A stretch of 64,000 bases of DNA, taken from the NCBI RefSeq assembly GCF_013377015.1, contig NZ_JACABA010000003.1, positions 343,510 through 407,509 on the forward strand, read 5' to 3'. The DNA comes from Rhodopseudomonas sp. Its GTDB lineage: Bacteria; Pseudomonadota; Alphaproteobacteria; Rhizobiales; Xanthobacteraceae. The notes below the pieces were generated by a model. That model did no database searches. It saw only the letters and a list, made by a program, of their open reading frames with translations, and was not told the origin of the DNA. This document shows positions 52,139 through 59,605 of the stretch, one piece after another. Every line of letters begins with the position of its first letter. Position 1 is the first letter of the stretch. The position numbers and the translations under genes were made by a program.

Positions 52139-53683
52139 ATGACCCATCCGTCGATCTACGCCAAGACCCAGCCCGACAAGATCGCCTATCAGATGGCGGA
52201 CTCCGGCAAGGCGATCACCTATCGCCAGCTCGACGAACTGTCGAACCAGGGTGCGCAGTTGTTCCGCGCGCTCGGCCTGAATGCCGGCGATCACATCGCG
52301 CTGTTGATGGAGAACCGACTGGCGTTCATGGAAATCTGCTGGGCGGCGCAACGCGCCGGGCTGTACTACACCGCGATCAGCCGCTACCTGACCCCGGACG
52401 AGATCGCCTACATCGTCAAGGATTGCGGCGCCAAAGTCGTGATCACCTCGCCGAAAGGCGGCGACGCCATCGCGCCGCTGATCGCCGCGTCGCCAGGCGT
52501 GGCTTTCTTCATGGTCGACGAGCCGCTGCCCGGCTTCCGCTCCTGGGACCGCGAGGCCGCCGCGCAGCCGACCACGCCGATCGCCGATCAGGTCGCCGGC
52601 TACGACATGCTGTATTCGTCCGGCACCACCGGGCGACCCAAGGGCATCAAGCGCGCCTTCGAAGGCAACCCGATCGAGCTGCCGAATCCGTTCCTGAAAA
52701 TCCTGTGCGCCGACATGTGCGGCATGAGCGCCGACAGCATCTATTTGTCGCCGGCGCCGCTGTATCACGCGGCTCCGTTGCGCTTCAACATGATGGCGAT
52801 CACGCTCGGCGGCACCTCGATCATCATGGAGAATTTCGACGCCGAGGAATTTCTGCGGCTGGTGGAGAAGTACAAGGTCACCCAGTCGCAGCTGGTGCCG
52901 ACGATGTTCGTCCGCATGCTGAAGCTGCCCGAGGAGGTCCGCAAGCGCTACGATGTCTCCTCGCTGAAAGGCGCGATCCATGCCGCCGCGCCCTGCCCGG
53001 TCGACGTCAAGGCCAAGATGATCGAATGGTGGGGGCCGATCCTGATCGAGTACTACGCCGGCTCCGAGGGCAACGGCGTCACGGTGTCGAACTCGCAGCA
53101 ATGGCTAACCCATCGCGGCACCGTCGGCCGCGCCGTGGTCGGCAAGGTCAGGATTTTGGGCGAGAACGATGAGGAAATGCCGGTCGGCGAGATCGGCACA
53201 GTGTACTTCGCCGATGCGCCGGTGTTCAGCTATCATAACGATCCGGACAAGACCAAGCGCGCCTACAACGATCGCGGCTGGTCGACGCTCGGCGACGTCG
53301 GTTATCTCGACGCCGAGGGTTTTCTCTATCTCACCGACCGCAAGAGCTACATGATCATCTCCGGCGGCGTGAACATCTATCCGCAGGAGACCGAGGACGT
53401 GCTGCTAACCCATCCCGACGTCGCCGACGTCGCGGTGTTCGGCGTGCCGAACGAGGAGATGGGCGAAGAGGTCAAGGCCGTGGTACAGGTGCGCGACGGT
53501 GCGCGCGCCGACAAGGCGCTTGCCGACGAACTGATCGTGTTCTGCCGCAAGCATCTGTCGCCGATCAAATGCCCGAAGAGCATCGACTTCGAAGCCGAAC
53601 TGCCGCGCACCCCAACCGGCAAGCTGGTGAAGCGACATCTGAAGGATCGCTACTGGCCGAAGAAGGAATCCGCGGCGGCGTGA
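52139..53683 (+). CDS. AMP-dependent acyl-CoA ligase
   Basis: A 514-residue AMP-forming ligase with P-loop MLYSSGTTGRPKGIK, adenine motif EYYAGSEGNG, and hinge/lysine region YLTDRKSYMIISGGVNIYPQE ending PTGKLVKRHLKDRY. The ATG at 52139 follows AAGAGGAACGCCC; the upstream open frame is rejected. It is the second ligase of the regulon, distinct from the feruloyl-CoA-synthase-like one, so the cluster may take two acids or activate an intermediate after side-chain shortening. Confidence 0.93.
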   Translation: MTHPSIYAKTQPDKIAYQMADSGKAITYRQLDELSNQGAQLFRALGLNAGDHIALLMENRLAFMEICWAAQRAGLYYTAISRYLTPDEIAYIVKDCGAKVVITSPKGGDAIAPLIAASPGVAFFMVDEPLPGFRSWDREAAAQPTTPIADQVAGYDMLYSSGTTGRPKGIKRAFEGNPIELPNPFLKILCADMCGMSADSIYLSPAPLYHAAPLRFNMMAITLGGTSIIMENFDAEEFLRLVEKYKVTQSQLVPTMFVRMLKLPEEVRKRYDVSSLKGAIHAAAPCPVDVKAKMIEWWGPILIEYYAGSEGNGVTVSNSQQWLTHRGTVGRAVVGKVRILGENDEEMPVGEIGTVYFADAPVFSYHNDPDKTKRAYNDRGWSTLGDVGYLDAEGFLYLTDRKSYMIISGGVNIYPQETEDVLLTHPDVADVAVFGVPNEEMGEEVKAVVQVRDGARADKALADELIVFCRKHLSPIKCPKSIDFEAELPRTPTGKLVKRHLKDRYWPKKESAAA

Positions 53684-53704
53684 ACAGACGCGTCGCCTCC
53701 AGCC

Positions 53705-53828
53705 GTCATTCCGGGGCGCGAGCCCTTGGGCGAGCGAACCCGGAATCTCGCTGCAGACCAATGCGCCGGCGTCCTGCGCAAGGTTCCGGGTTCGCTCGCA
53801 GCTATCGCTACGCGCGCCCCGGAACGAC
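53705..53828. repeat. interspersed palindromic repeat, type B (copy 2)
   Basis: It begins GTCATTCCGGGGCGCGAGCC and ends CGCGCGCCCCGGAACGAC, matching the copy at 8632. It lies in the gap before the alpha/beta hydrolase gene. Confidence 0.85.
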
Positions 53829-53852
53829 GCATTCAATGGGAAGACCACAAGC

Positions 53853-55019
53853 GTGACCGATACCGGAACGATCGGCCCCATCCCTCTCCCGCCCGGCATC
53901 CGCGCGCGCTATGTCGATGGCATCAACGGCTTGCGCGTCCACGTGCTGGAGGCCGGCTTCGAGACCAAGGGCCGGCGCTGCGTGCTGCTGCTGCACGGCT
54001 TTCCGGAACTGGCCTATAGCTGGCGCAAGGTGTTGCCGCGGCTGGCGGCGGCGGGCTATCACGTGATCGCGCCGGACCAGCGCGGCTATGGCCGCACCAC
54101 CGGCTGGGACGCCGACTACGACGGTGATCTCTGCTCGTTCCGGCTGCTCAATCTGGTACGCGACGCGCTCGGTGTTGTCGCGGCTTTCGGCTATCGCAGT
54201 GTCGACGCCGTAGTGGGGCATGATTTCGGTGCATCGGTGGCGGCGTGGTGCGCGCTGGTGCGGCCCGACGTGTTTCGCTCGGTGGCGCTGATGAGCGCGC
54301 CGTTCTCCGGGCCGCCGCCGCTGCCATTCGCCACCGTCGATGCGCCGCGGCAGCCGACGCCGGAGGATCCGGTGCATCGCGACCTCGCGGCGCTGCCGCG
54401 GCCGCGCAAGCATTACCAATGGTACTATTCGACTCGCGAGGCCAATGCCGACATGCAGCACGCGCCGCAGGGCGTGCATGATTTCCTGCGCGGCTATTAT
54501 CATTACAAGAGCGCCGACTGGACAGGCAATGCGCCCTATCCGCTCGAGGGCTGGACCGCTGCCGAACTGGCGAATATGCCGACCTATTATGTGATGGACC
54601 TGGCGCAAACCATGGCGCAGACCGTCGCGCAGGAAATGCCGACGGCCGCGGAGATCGCCGCCTGTCGCTGGCTGCCCGACCATGAGCTCGCGGTCTACAG
54701 CGCCGAATATGCCCGCACCGGATTTCAGGGTGGGTTGCAATGGTATCGCTGCGGCACATCCGGCGCGTTCACCGCCGAGCATGAAACCTATGCCGGCCGC
54801 AGCATCGACGTGCCGTCCTGCTTCATCGCTGGCTTACAGGATTGGGGCACATATCAGCGCCCGGGCGCGTTCGAGGCGATGCAGAGCACCGCCTGCAGCA
54901 ACATGATCGGCTGCGATCTGATCGACGGCGCCGGCCACTGGGTGCAGCAGGAGCAGCCGGACGAGGTCAGCCGGCTGCTGCTGCGGTTCCTGGACAACGG
55001 CGCGGCCGCCCGGTCCTGA
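53853..55019 (+). CDS. alpha/beta hydrolase, epoxide-hydrolase-like
   Basis: A 388-residue alpha/beta hydrolase. The oxyanion motif is LLHGFPELAYSWRKV. The nucleophile position is Asp124 (VVGHDFGASVA) rather than Ser, as in epoxide hydrolases and dehalogenases, with APDQRGYG before it and the catalytic His in GAGHWVQQEQPDEV. The start is GTG at 53853, beyond the palindromic repeat. It is the last gene of the plus-strand arm after the ligase. It may open an epoxide or hydrolyse a ring-derived substrate; this is unproven. Confidence 0.87.
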   Translation: MTDTGTIGPIPLPPGIRARYVDGINGLRVHVLEAGFETKGRRCVLLLHGFPELAYSWRKVLPRLAAAGYHVIAPDQRGYGRTTGWDADYDGDLCSFRLLNLVRDALGVVAAFGYRSVDAVVGHDFGASVAAWCALVRPDVFRSVALMSAPFSGPPPLPFATVDAPRQPTPEDPVHRDLAALPRPRKHYQWYYSTREANADMQHAPQGVHDFLRGYYHYKSADWTGNAPYPLEGWTAAELANMPTYYVMDLAQTMAQTVAQEMPTAAEIAACRWLPDHELAVYSAEYARTGFQGGLQWYRCGTSGAFTAEHETYAGRSIDVPSCFIAGLQDWGTYQRPGAFEAMQSTACSNMIGCDLIDGAGHWVQQEQPDEVSRLLLRFLDNGAAARS

Positions 55020-55123
55020 TCCAGAGCGCCGGCAGGGCGGACGGCGGCAAGAAAAAGAGTCCACCGCCCGGTGCCGCGGGCTATGCTGCTCGATATGGGC
55101 TTTGCGATCTCGACCACGCACCG

Positions 55124-55936
55124 ATGACACCGCGATTGCTGATCCGCTCGGGGGCCGCCGCGTCGGCCATCGCACATCTGGCACTGCTCGGCCTGGTACT
55201 GTTGATGGCCGAGGTGCATCCGTTTGCCGCGGAACAGGTCGAGACGATCGCGGTCGACGTGGTGACGCCGGAGGAGGCGCCGCCGCCCCCGGCCCCCGAA
55301 GCGACACCGCCAACGCCGCCGCCGATCATCGAACCGCCGGCGAAACCCTCGTTCGCCGAGGCGGCTCCGCCCGTGCCGCCGCCTCAACCGGCACCGCCAC
55401 CGGCCGAGCCGGAAAAGCGACCGCAGCCAAAGGCGTCCGCCGCGCCGCCCGCGAAGCCGGCGCCCCAGGCGCAAACCGCGCCCCAAGCAGCAGCCGCGCC
55501 ACAGCAGGCCGTCGCCCCCGCGTTGCCGCCGGCGATTCCGCAGGAGCCCGACGTCACCGTCAAATATTCCGTGTTGCTCGGCTTGCCGCCCAACACCGAC
55601 TTCGACGCGCCAGCGGAAACCCAGGCCAATATCGGCGCCGACAATGTCGCGGCGTTGCGGCGACACCTGAAATCCTGCGCACCGCTGCCGGCGGCGCTGT
55701 CGCCCAGCGACACGGTCAGAATCGTGCTGCGGGTGTCGCTGACGCCGGATGGACGGCTGGCGCGGCCTCCCGATCTGATCGAGGCCAGCGCCTCAGCTAA
55801 GGGCCCGGCGCTGATGCGCGGCGCGATCGACGCGCTCACCAAATGTCAGCCCTACAGCATGTTGCCGGCGGGCAAATACCAGGAATGGAAGGTGCTCGAC
55901 CTCGACTTCAAGCCGCAGGATTTCGGCGGCGGATAG
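55124..55936 (+). CDS. TonB/TolA-like energy-transducer protein
   Basis: A 270-residue protein. An N-terminal membrane anchor (SAIAHLALLGLVLLMAEVHPF, residues 15-35) is followed by a long proline/alanine-rich spacer with PPPP-type runs (about residues 52-140). A compact C-terminal domain (IGADNVAALRRHLKSCAPLPAAL to the end) resembles the TonB/TolA C-terminal region. It probably spans the periplasm to contact an outer-membrane protein. No ExbB/ExbD or TonB-dependent receptor gene is adjacent, so the partner is unknown. The ATG at 55124 is chosen where the hydrophobic segment begins. Confidence 0.78.
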   Translation: MTPRLLIRSGAAASAIAHLALLGLVLLMAEVHPFAAEQVETIAVDVVTPEEAPPPPAPEATPPTPPPIIEPPAKPSFAEAAPPVPPPQPAPPPAEPEKRPQPKASAAPPAKPAPQAQTAPQAAAAPQQAVAPALPPAIPQEPDVTVKYSVLLGLPPNTDFDAPAETQANIGADNVAALRRHLKSCAPLPAALSPSDTVRIVLRVSLTPDGRLARPPDLIEASASAKGPALMRGAIDALTKCQPYSMLPAGKYQEWKVLDLDFKPQDFGGG

Positions 55937-55944
55937 CGCGCAAC

Positions 55945-55970
55945 AAAAAAGCTCCGGTTGGACCGGAGCT
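55945..55970 (-). terminator. rho-independent terminator of the outer-membrane protein gene
   Basis: On the minus strand AGCTCCGGTCCAACCGGAGCT forms an 8-bp stem with a short loop followed by a run of T (TTTTTT), about 65 bp after the stop of the downstream porin gene. It could also slow plus-strand transcripts from the TonB-like gene. Confidence 0.82.
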
Positions 55971-56034
55971 CCAAGTCACGAGAGAGACCAGACGGGGCGT
56001 CGACGCGGAGTCGGCCCCGCGAAATCCTCAATCC

Positions 56035-56736
56035 CTACCGCCCGTTGAAGCGATAGTTCAAATGCACGGCGAAGACGTCGAGATCCTGGCGGATCCGGTA
56101 GATGTCGCCGGTCGAGAACACCAGGTCGCGGCGGCCGAGGAACACATGGTTGTATTCGCCGGCGATCGAAACGTGCTCGGAGAAGGCCAGCTCGAAGCCA
56201 AATCCAGCCGAGGGTCCAAAGCGGGTTTCCGAGGCGGTCGCCAGGGTCAGCCCGGTGCCGGTGTCGAAGACGTCGTATTTGTCGTGGACCCCGCCGACGC
56301 CGCCCTTGCCGTAAAATAGCACGTTATTCAGCGCGTAACCAAGCCGGCCGCCGAACAGGCCGAACGCATTGATCAGCGAGCGGTTGGTTTGCACGCCGGG
56401 GAACAGCAGGCTGGCAGCGCTGCCCCGCGCCTCGCCCCAATCACCCTGCGCCGAGAGGCCGAGCACCCAGCTGCCGACCTGATAGTCGAAGCCCGCCTGG
56501 ACGCCGCCAAAGGCGCCGTCAATTCTTTGATTGCCGTCGGGACCGGTCGGCAACAGCGGCCCGAGATAGTCCCAGCGCTTGTCGGCGTGGATGATGGTGG
56601 CATTGCCGCCGATATAGAAGCCGGTCCAGTCATAGACGGAAGCGACCGGCGCGGCCTTCACCGGCAGGTCGGCGGCCAACGCCGGAGACGCCCCAACCAA
56701 CGCCAGCAGACCCGCACCCCACAAAGCTGATTTCAT
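56035..56736 (-). CDS. Omp25/31-type outer-membrane beta-barrel protein
   Basis: A 233-residue small barrel. The signal peptide is MKSALWGAGLLALVGASPALAADLPVKA, with cleavage after ALA. Repeated amphipathic strands follow (YDWTGFYIGGNATI, GFDYQVGSWVLGLSAQGDWG, NALNNVLFYGKGGVGG) and the last strand ends VHLNYRFNGR. This is the Omp25/Omp31 (OmpA-like barrel) family of alphaproteobacteria. AGGGG lies 7 nt before the ATG, and a terminator follows. It is downstream of, and co-directional with, the cytochrome-porin gene. Confidence 0.9.
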   Translation of the reverse strand: MKSALWGAGLLALVGASPALAADLPVKAAPVASVYDWTGFYIGGNATIIHADKRWDYLGPLLPTGPDGNQRIDGAFGGVQAGFDYQVGSWVLGLSAQGDWGEARGSAASLLFPGVQTNRSLINAFGLFGGRLGYALNNVLFYGKGGVGGVHDKYDVFDTGTGLTLATASETRFGPSAGFGFELAFSEHVSIAGEYNHVFLGRRDLVFSTGDIYRIRQDLDVFAVHLNYRFNGR

Positions 56737-56832
56737 GTCGATCCCCTGAGCTCGCCCACCCGAGCGTCCTTGCTATCCATGTCGCCGCTTTGCGGCGCCT
56801 GCCTTGGATGGAGGCGCCGCCGTTCGATCCCG

Positions 56833-58542
56833 TCAGAACAAGATCGTCGAGTAGAGAATGAACGTGTTCTTGTTATGCTGGGTCAGCGTGTCGCCGTTGT
56901 ACTTGGTGTAGTAGAAGTACTGGGCGCCCAGCCGTGCATTGAACCACGGCCAGTATGGCGCCCGACTGGTGCCGAACGGCAGATAGGCGAGTTCGGCCAT
57001 GAAGCCCGTGGTATCGGGAACGATTCCCCAGTTCGGGTCCGTCAATGTCGGCCCGTACAGGCCGGCGTCGGGCGATCCCCAGGTCCGGAAATATTGTCCG
57101 GTCGCCACCACGCGGTTGTCACCGCCAATCGCCACGGTCGAGCTGAGCCGCAACGTATTGAGCGAGTCGCTCAGGTTCGCGGGCGTCGATGCTCCGACAT
57201 AGCCGGCGTCGTAGCGCTGCTGCTCGCGGATATAGGCGCCTTTCAGGATCACCCAGAAATTGTCGCCGCGGTACTGATACTGGGTGTCGACGCCGATGTC
57301 GGTGTATTTGTTGGTGATCGCATAGGGCGACGCCGCGATAGCGCCGGTCAGATCGAGGGGAACCGGAACGCCAGCCACCGACCATGGAGCAATCTCGAAC
57401 CGGCTGGCAAAGCCGCCGACCATCAGATTGTGATCGCCGAAGCGCTGCTCCAGCGCGATGCGGCCGTAGGGAGCGATGCCGGCGATCTGGCCGAGGCTGC
57501 CGAGCGGATCCGCACCCAACCGGGTCGCCGCCGCGACGCCGAGCGTCTTGTAGCCGGTGGCTTCCAGATACAGCATGTCGTTGATGAACAGGTAGGTGCC
57601 GAGGCCGCCGACGCGCTGGCCATATTGACCGTCGATCACCGTCGAGGTGGCCGGCCCGGTGAAGCCGAGCTGGGTGGTGAAATAGGGATGGGTCCAGGCC
57701 GGCGCCGTGTTCCAGACATCCTGCACGGTCGGATTGTTATGCGCGGTGATGCCGAACAGCACGTCAGTGCCGGCGACCTGGAACGTACTGGCGTAGCGCA
57801 GGTCGACATTGTCCCAGCCCCACGTTCCCTTTGCGGCGTCGATCGCCGGGAAGCCATAGGTCAGCTGGGCGAACACGCCGACATTGTCGCTCATCGCGCC
57901 GCCGCCGAACAAACTGGCCTGCGCCAGCCCGACATTGTCGTTCGCCTTCCAGTGGTTGACGCCGGGCTGCCAATTCGGATCCGCCGCCTGGGTGTGGGTG
58001 TAGCCGGAGATCAGCATGACGGCGAGAGGCGGATACCAGCCCTTTTCCTCATCGGCCTGCTGAACGGCAGCGAACGCATTGTTGATCGCCTGCTGCGGGG
58101 CCGTCGTGGTCTTCTTGCCGTTGTTTTGAGGGCCGGCGTTATCTTGGCCAGCCGTCTGCGCCGCATAGGAGCGCAATTCGGCGGTCGCGTCCTTCGCGGC
58201 GGCGACGCCGGGCACCAGGACGCTGCGGAAATCGTCCACGGTCGGAAAGACCTTGCCCGACGGCGGGATCGGAAACAGCGTCTTGCGGAACGGACCACCG
58301 CCCAGCGTGTAGCCGCCGAGCTTGAAGCGGCGACCGAACGGCGTCAGCCCGAGCACGTCGGTGTGACAATTGCCGCAAGGCTGCGCGGTCTGTCGCGCAA
58401 AAATCGGCAAGGCCTGCGCGGATTGCGTGGTTGCCACCAGCGTGGCCGACGCCAGCAGACCCACCGCCAGAGCACCTATGACGCCGACAATGGTCTTCCC
58501 AAGACATCGACCTAACAGCATGGCACCGCCCCCAATGCGCAA
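56833..58542 (-). CDS. Cyc2-like fused monoheme cytochrome / outer-membrane porin
   Basis: A protein of about 569 residues. A signal peptide (hydrophobic core IVGVIGALAVGLLASATLV) ends at AQA before LPIFARQTAQPCGNCH. The mature N-terminus reads ALPIFARQTxxxCGNCH (heme site Cys56-Cys59-His60) then LTPFGRRFKLGGYT, which fits the signature I know for Cyc2 iron-oxidase cytochrome-porins (AxPxFARQTGxxCxxCH). The remaining 480 residues are beta-barrel-like, with alternating aromatic strands and a C-terminal Phe (ILYSTILF). A TTG at 58542 has GGAGGAG exactly 6 nt upstream and is chosen; the ATG at 58521 is the alternative. The HiPIP gene lies upstream on the same strand. A role in electron uptake or Fe(II) oxidation is inferred. 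Confidence 0.85.
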   Translation of the reverse strand: MRIGGGAMLLGRCLGKTIVGVIGALAVGLLASATLVATTQSAQALPIFARQTAQPCGNCHTDVLGLTPFGRRFKLGGYTLGGGPFRKTLFPIPPSGKVFPTVDDFRSVLVPGVAAAKDATAELRSYAAQTAGQDNAGPQNNGKKTTTAPQQAINNAFAAVQQADEEKGWYPPLAVMLISGYTHTQAADPNWQPGVNHWKANDNVGLAQASLFGGGAMSDNVGVFAQLTYGFPAIDAAKGTWGWDNVDLRYASTFQVAGTDVLFGITAHNNPTVQDVWNTAPAWTHPYFTTQLGFTGPATSTVIDGQYGQRVGGLGTYLFINDMLYLEATGYKTLGVAAATRLGADPLGSLGQIAGIAPYGRIALEQRFGDHNLMVGGFASRFEIAPWSVAGVPVPLDLTGAIAASPYAITNKYTDIGVDTQYQYRGDNFWVILKGAYIREQQRYDAGYVGASTPANLSDSLNTLRLSSTVAIGGDNRVVATGQYFRTWGSPDAGLYGPTLTDPNWGIVPDTTGFMAELAYLPFGTSRAPYWPWFNARLGAQYFYYTKYNGDTLTQHNKNTFILYSTILF

Positions 58543-58978
58543 TCTTCGCTCCTCCCAACGCCGCATTACTCACCGCGCCGCTGCAGCCACCCGCCGAATC
58601 CGAATCCGCGGCGACGGCACTGGTACATTAACTAACAACTACCAAGTCTGCGCAATTGTCCAGATTGGTAGTTCACGGCAACATTGTCAGATATATTTCC
58701 CGATGTGTCTTGCCGGCAACAACCGATATAAGCCTAGACGCAAATCAGTTACGAGTAGTTCGCAAGTATCAAATTACCATAATGATTTAATACGTCGTCC
58801 ATCCGACATTAAGCACCAATAATTCATCTGCCGGATTTGCGATTGCCTGTGTCGCAGCGACGACCGTAGCAACAGCTGGAATTCCAGAACTCAACAGCGG
58901 CCTCGCGCGCTCGAAATGCCTCAGTTCTGAAAGCAACCGGTTGATGCGGTGCTGGGCCGAGGCCCAGCACGCTGATGA
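58543..58978. other. AT-richer intergenic region between HiPIP and cytochrome-porin genes
   Basis: About 435 bp without a gene and less GC-rich than its surroundings, especially 58620-58830. It is long enough to hold a promoter of its own for the cytochrome-porin gene. A perfect hairpin lies at its HiPIP end (listed separately). No coding sequence is seen. Confidence 0.7.
58949..58970 (-). terminator. perfect hairpin downstream of the HiPIP gene
   Basis: GTGCTGGGCC-GA-GGCCCAGCAC is a perfect 10-bp inverted repeat starting 8 bp after the HiPIP stop. There is no T-run behind it on the minus strand, so it may be a weak terminator or an mRNA-stabilising hairpin that separates HiPIP levels from those of the cytochrome-porin. 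Confidence 0.6.
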
Positions 58979-59257
58979 TCAGGCCTTCGCGTTGAACAAA
59001 GTGCACCAGCCATTCGGGCTGACGGGGCCGTCGACCTGGGAGCAATTGCTCGGCGCCGTGAAGTTCTGGCACTTGGCACAGGTCTGACCGCCTTTCGGCG
59101 TCGCCTGGTAGTTGGCCGCCTGCTTGGTCATCTTGGCGGCGAGCACTTCGTTGCTGGTCAGACCGACGAGGGCCACTGCCCCGGCGGTACCAGCGACGGC
59201 CTTGAACAACCCGCGCCGGGTCATCGATGCCGACAATTCACGCGTGATTTTTGTCAT
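58979..59257 (-). CDS. high-potential iron-sulfur protein (HiPIP)
   Basis: A 92-residue precursor. A twin-arginine signal (SMTRRGLFKAVAGTAGAVALVG) ends near VLA-AK, matching Tat export of a folded cofactor protein. The mature part has four cysteines, Cys60, Cys63, Cys72 and Cys85 (TCAKCQNF, SNCSQ, NGWCTLF), in the HiPIP spacing that binds one 4Fe-4S cluster. GGGAGGAAGTT precedes the ATG. It carries single electrons in the periplasm, for example to the photosynthetic reaction centre or an oxidase. Its position directly upstream of the Cyc2-like gene suggests they form one electron-transfer chain. Confidence 0.93.
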   Translation of the reverse strand: MTKITRELSASMTRRGLFKAVAGTAGAVALVGLTSNEVLAAKMTKQAANYQATPKGGQTCAKCQNFTAPSNCSQVDGPVSPNGWCTLFNAKA

Positions 59258-59605
59258 AACTTCCTCCCAATTCGGTGATGAATTTTTTGAAGACGTCGTC
59301 TGCTTCGTACGACGGACTGCGCAAACAAACTCGACCGGATTTGCGCAGTTTCAATTTCGCAAACGGCTACTTCTGGCCGCGGTCGATCGATACGAACCGA
59401 AGCACGCTTCAAACTCATCATTTGCGGCGATGCTGCATCTATGATTCAGATCAAAAAACTACCGCCGCAGCGCGCCTGCGACAATTTGCTGCAGCCGCTT
59501 GTCAGCGTTTGGTAATCATTCGTCCGATTGGTTGGTCCGCGCGAGTGATAATCATTCGCGCAGATTTGTCGCACGGGCGGCAACCACCGCAACGGAGATC
59601 ATGAC
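59258..59605. other. intergenic region between HiPIP and amidase genes
   Basis: A 348-bp divergent gap, comparatively AT-rich at 59430-59560. It contains two copies of TAATCATTCG (59513-59522 and 59549-59558), the second within GTGATAATCATTC, which resembles half of a Fur-type iron box. No gene is seen in it. Confidence 0.6.
59513..59558. promoter_or_regulatory. paired TAATCATTCG motifs, Fur-box-like
   Basis: Two direct copies 36 bp apart, 48-93 bp before the amidase start and about 256 bp before the HiPIP start. The second reads GATAATCATT, equal to ten bases of the classical Fur consensus. Binding by Fur or another regulator is a guess from sequence alone. Confidence 0.35.

Noticed and set aside
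56833-58542. Cytochrome-porin considered as an ordinary porin with a chance CxxCH
   Set aside because: The heme motif directly follows the signal peptide and sits inside the longer conserved context ALPIFARQT...FGRRFKLGGYT, which is unlikely by chance.
58979-59257. HiPIP considered as PioC of a pioABC operon
   Set aside because: No decaheme cytochrome (PioA) or PioB-type porin gene is adjacent; the neighbour is a single-heme fused cytochrome-porin instead.
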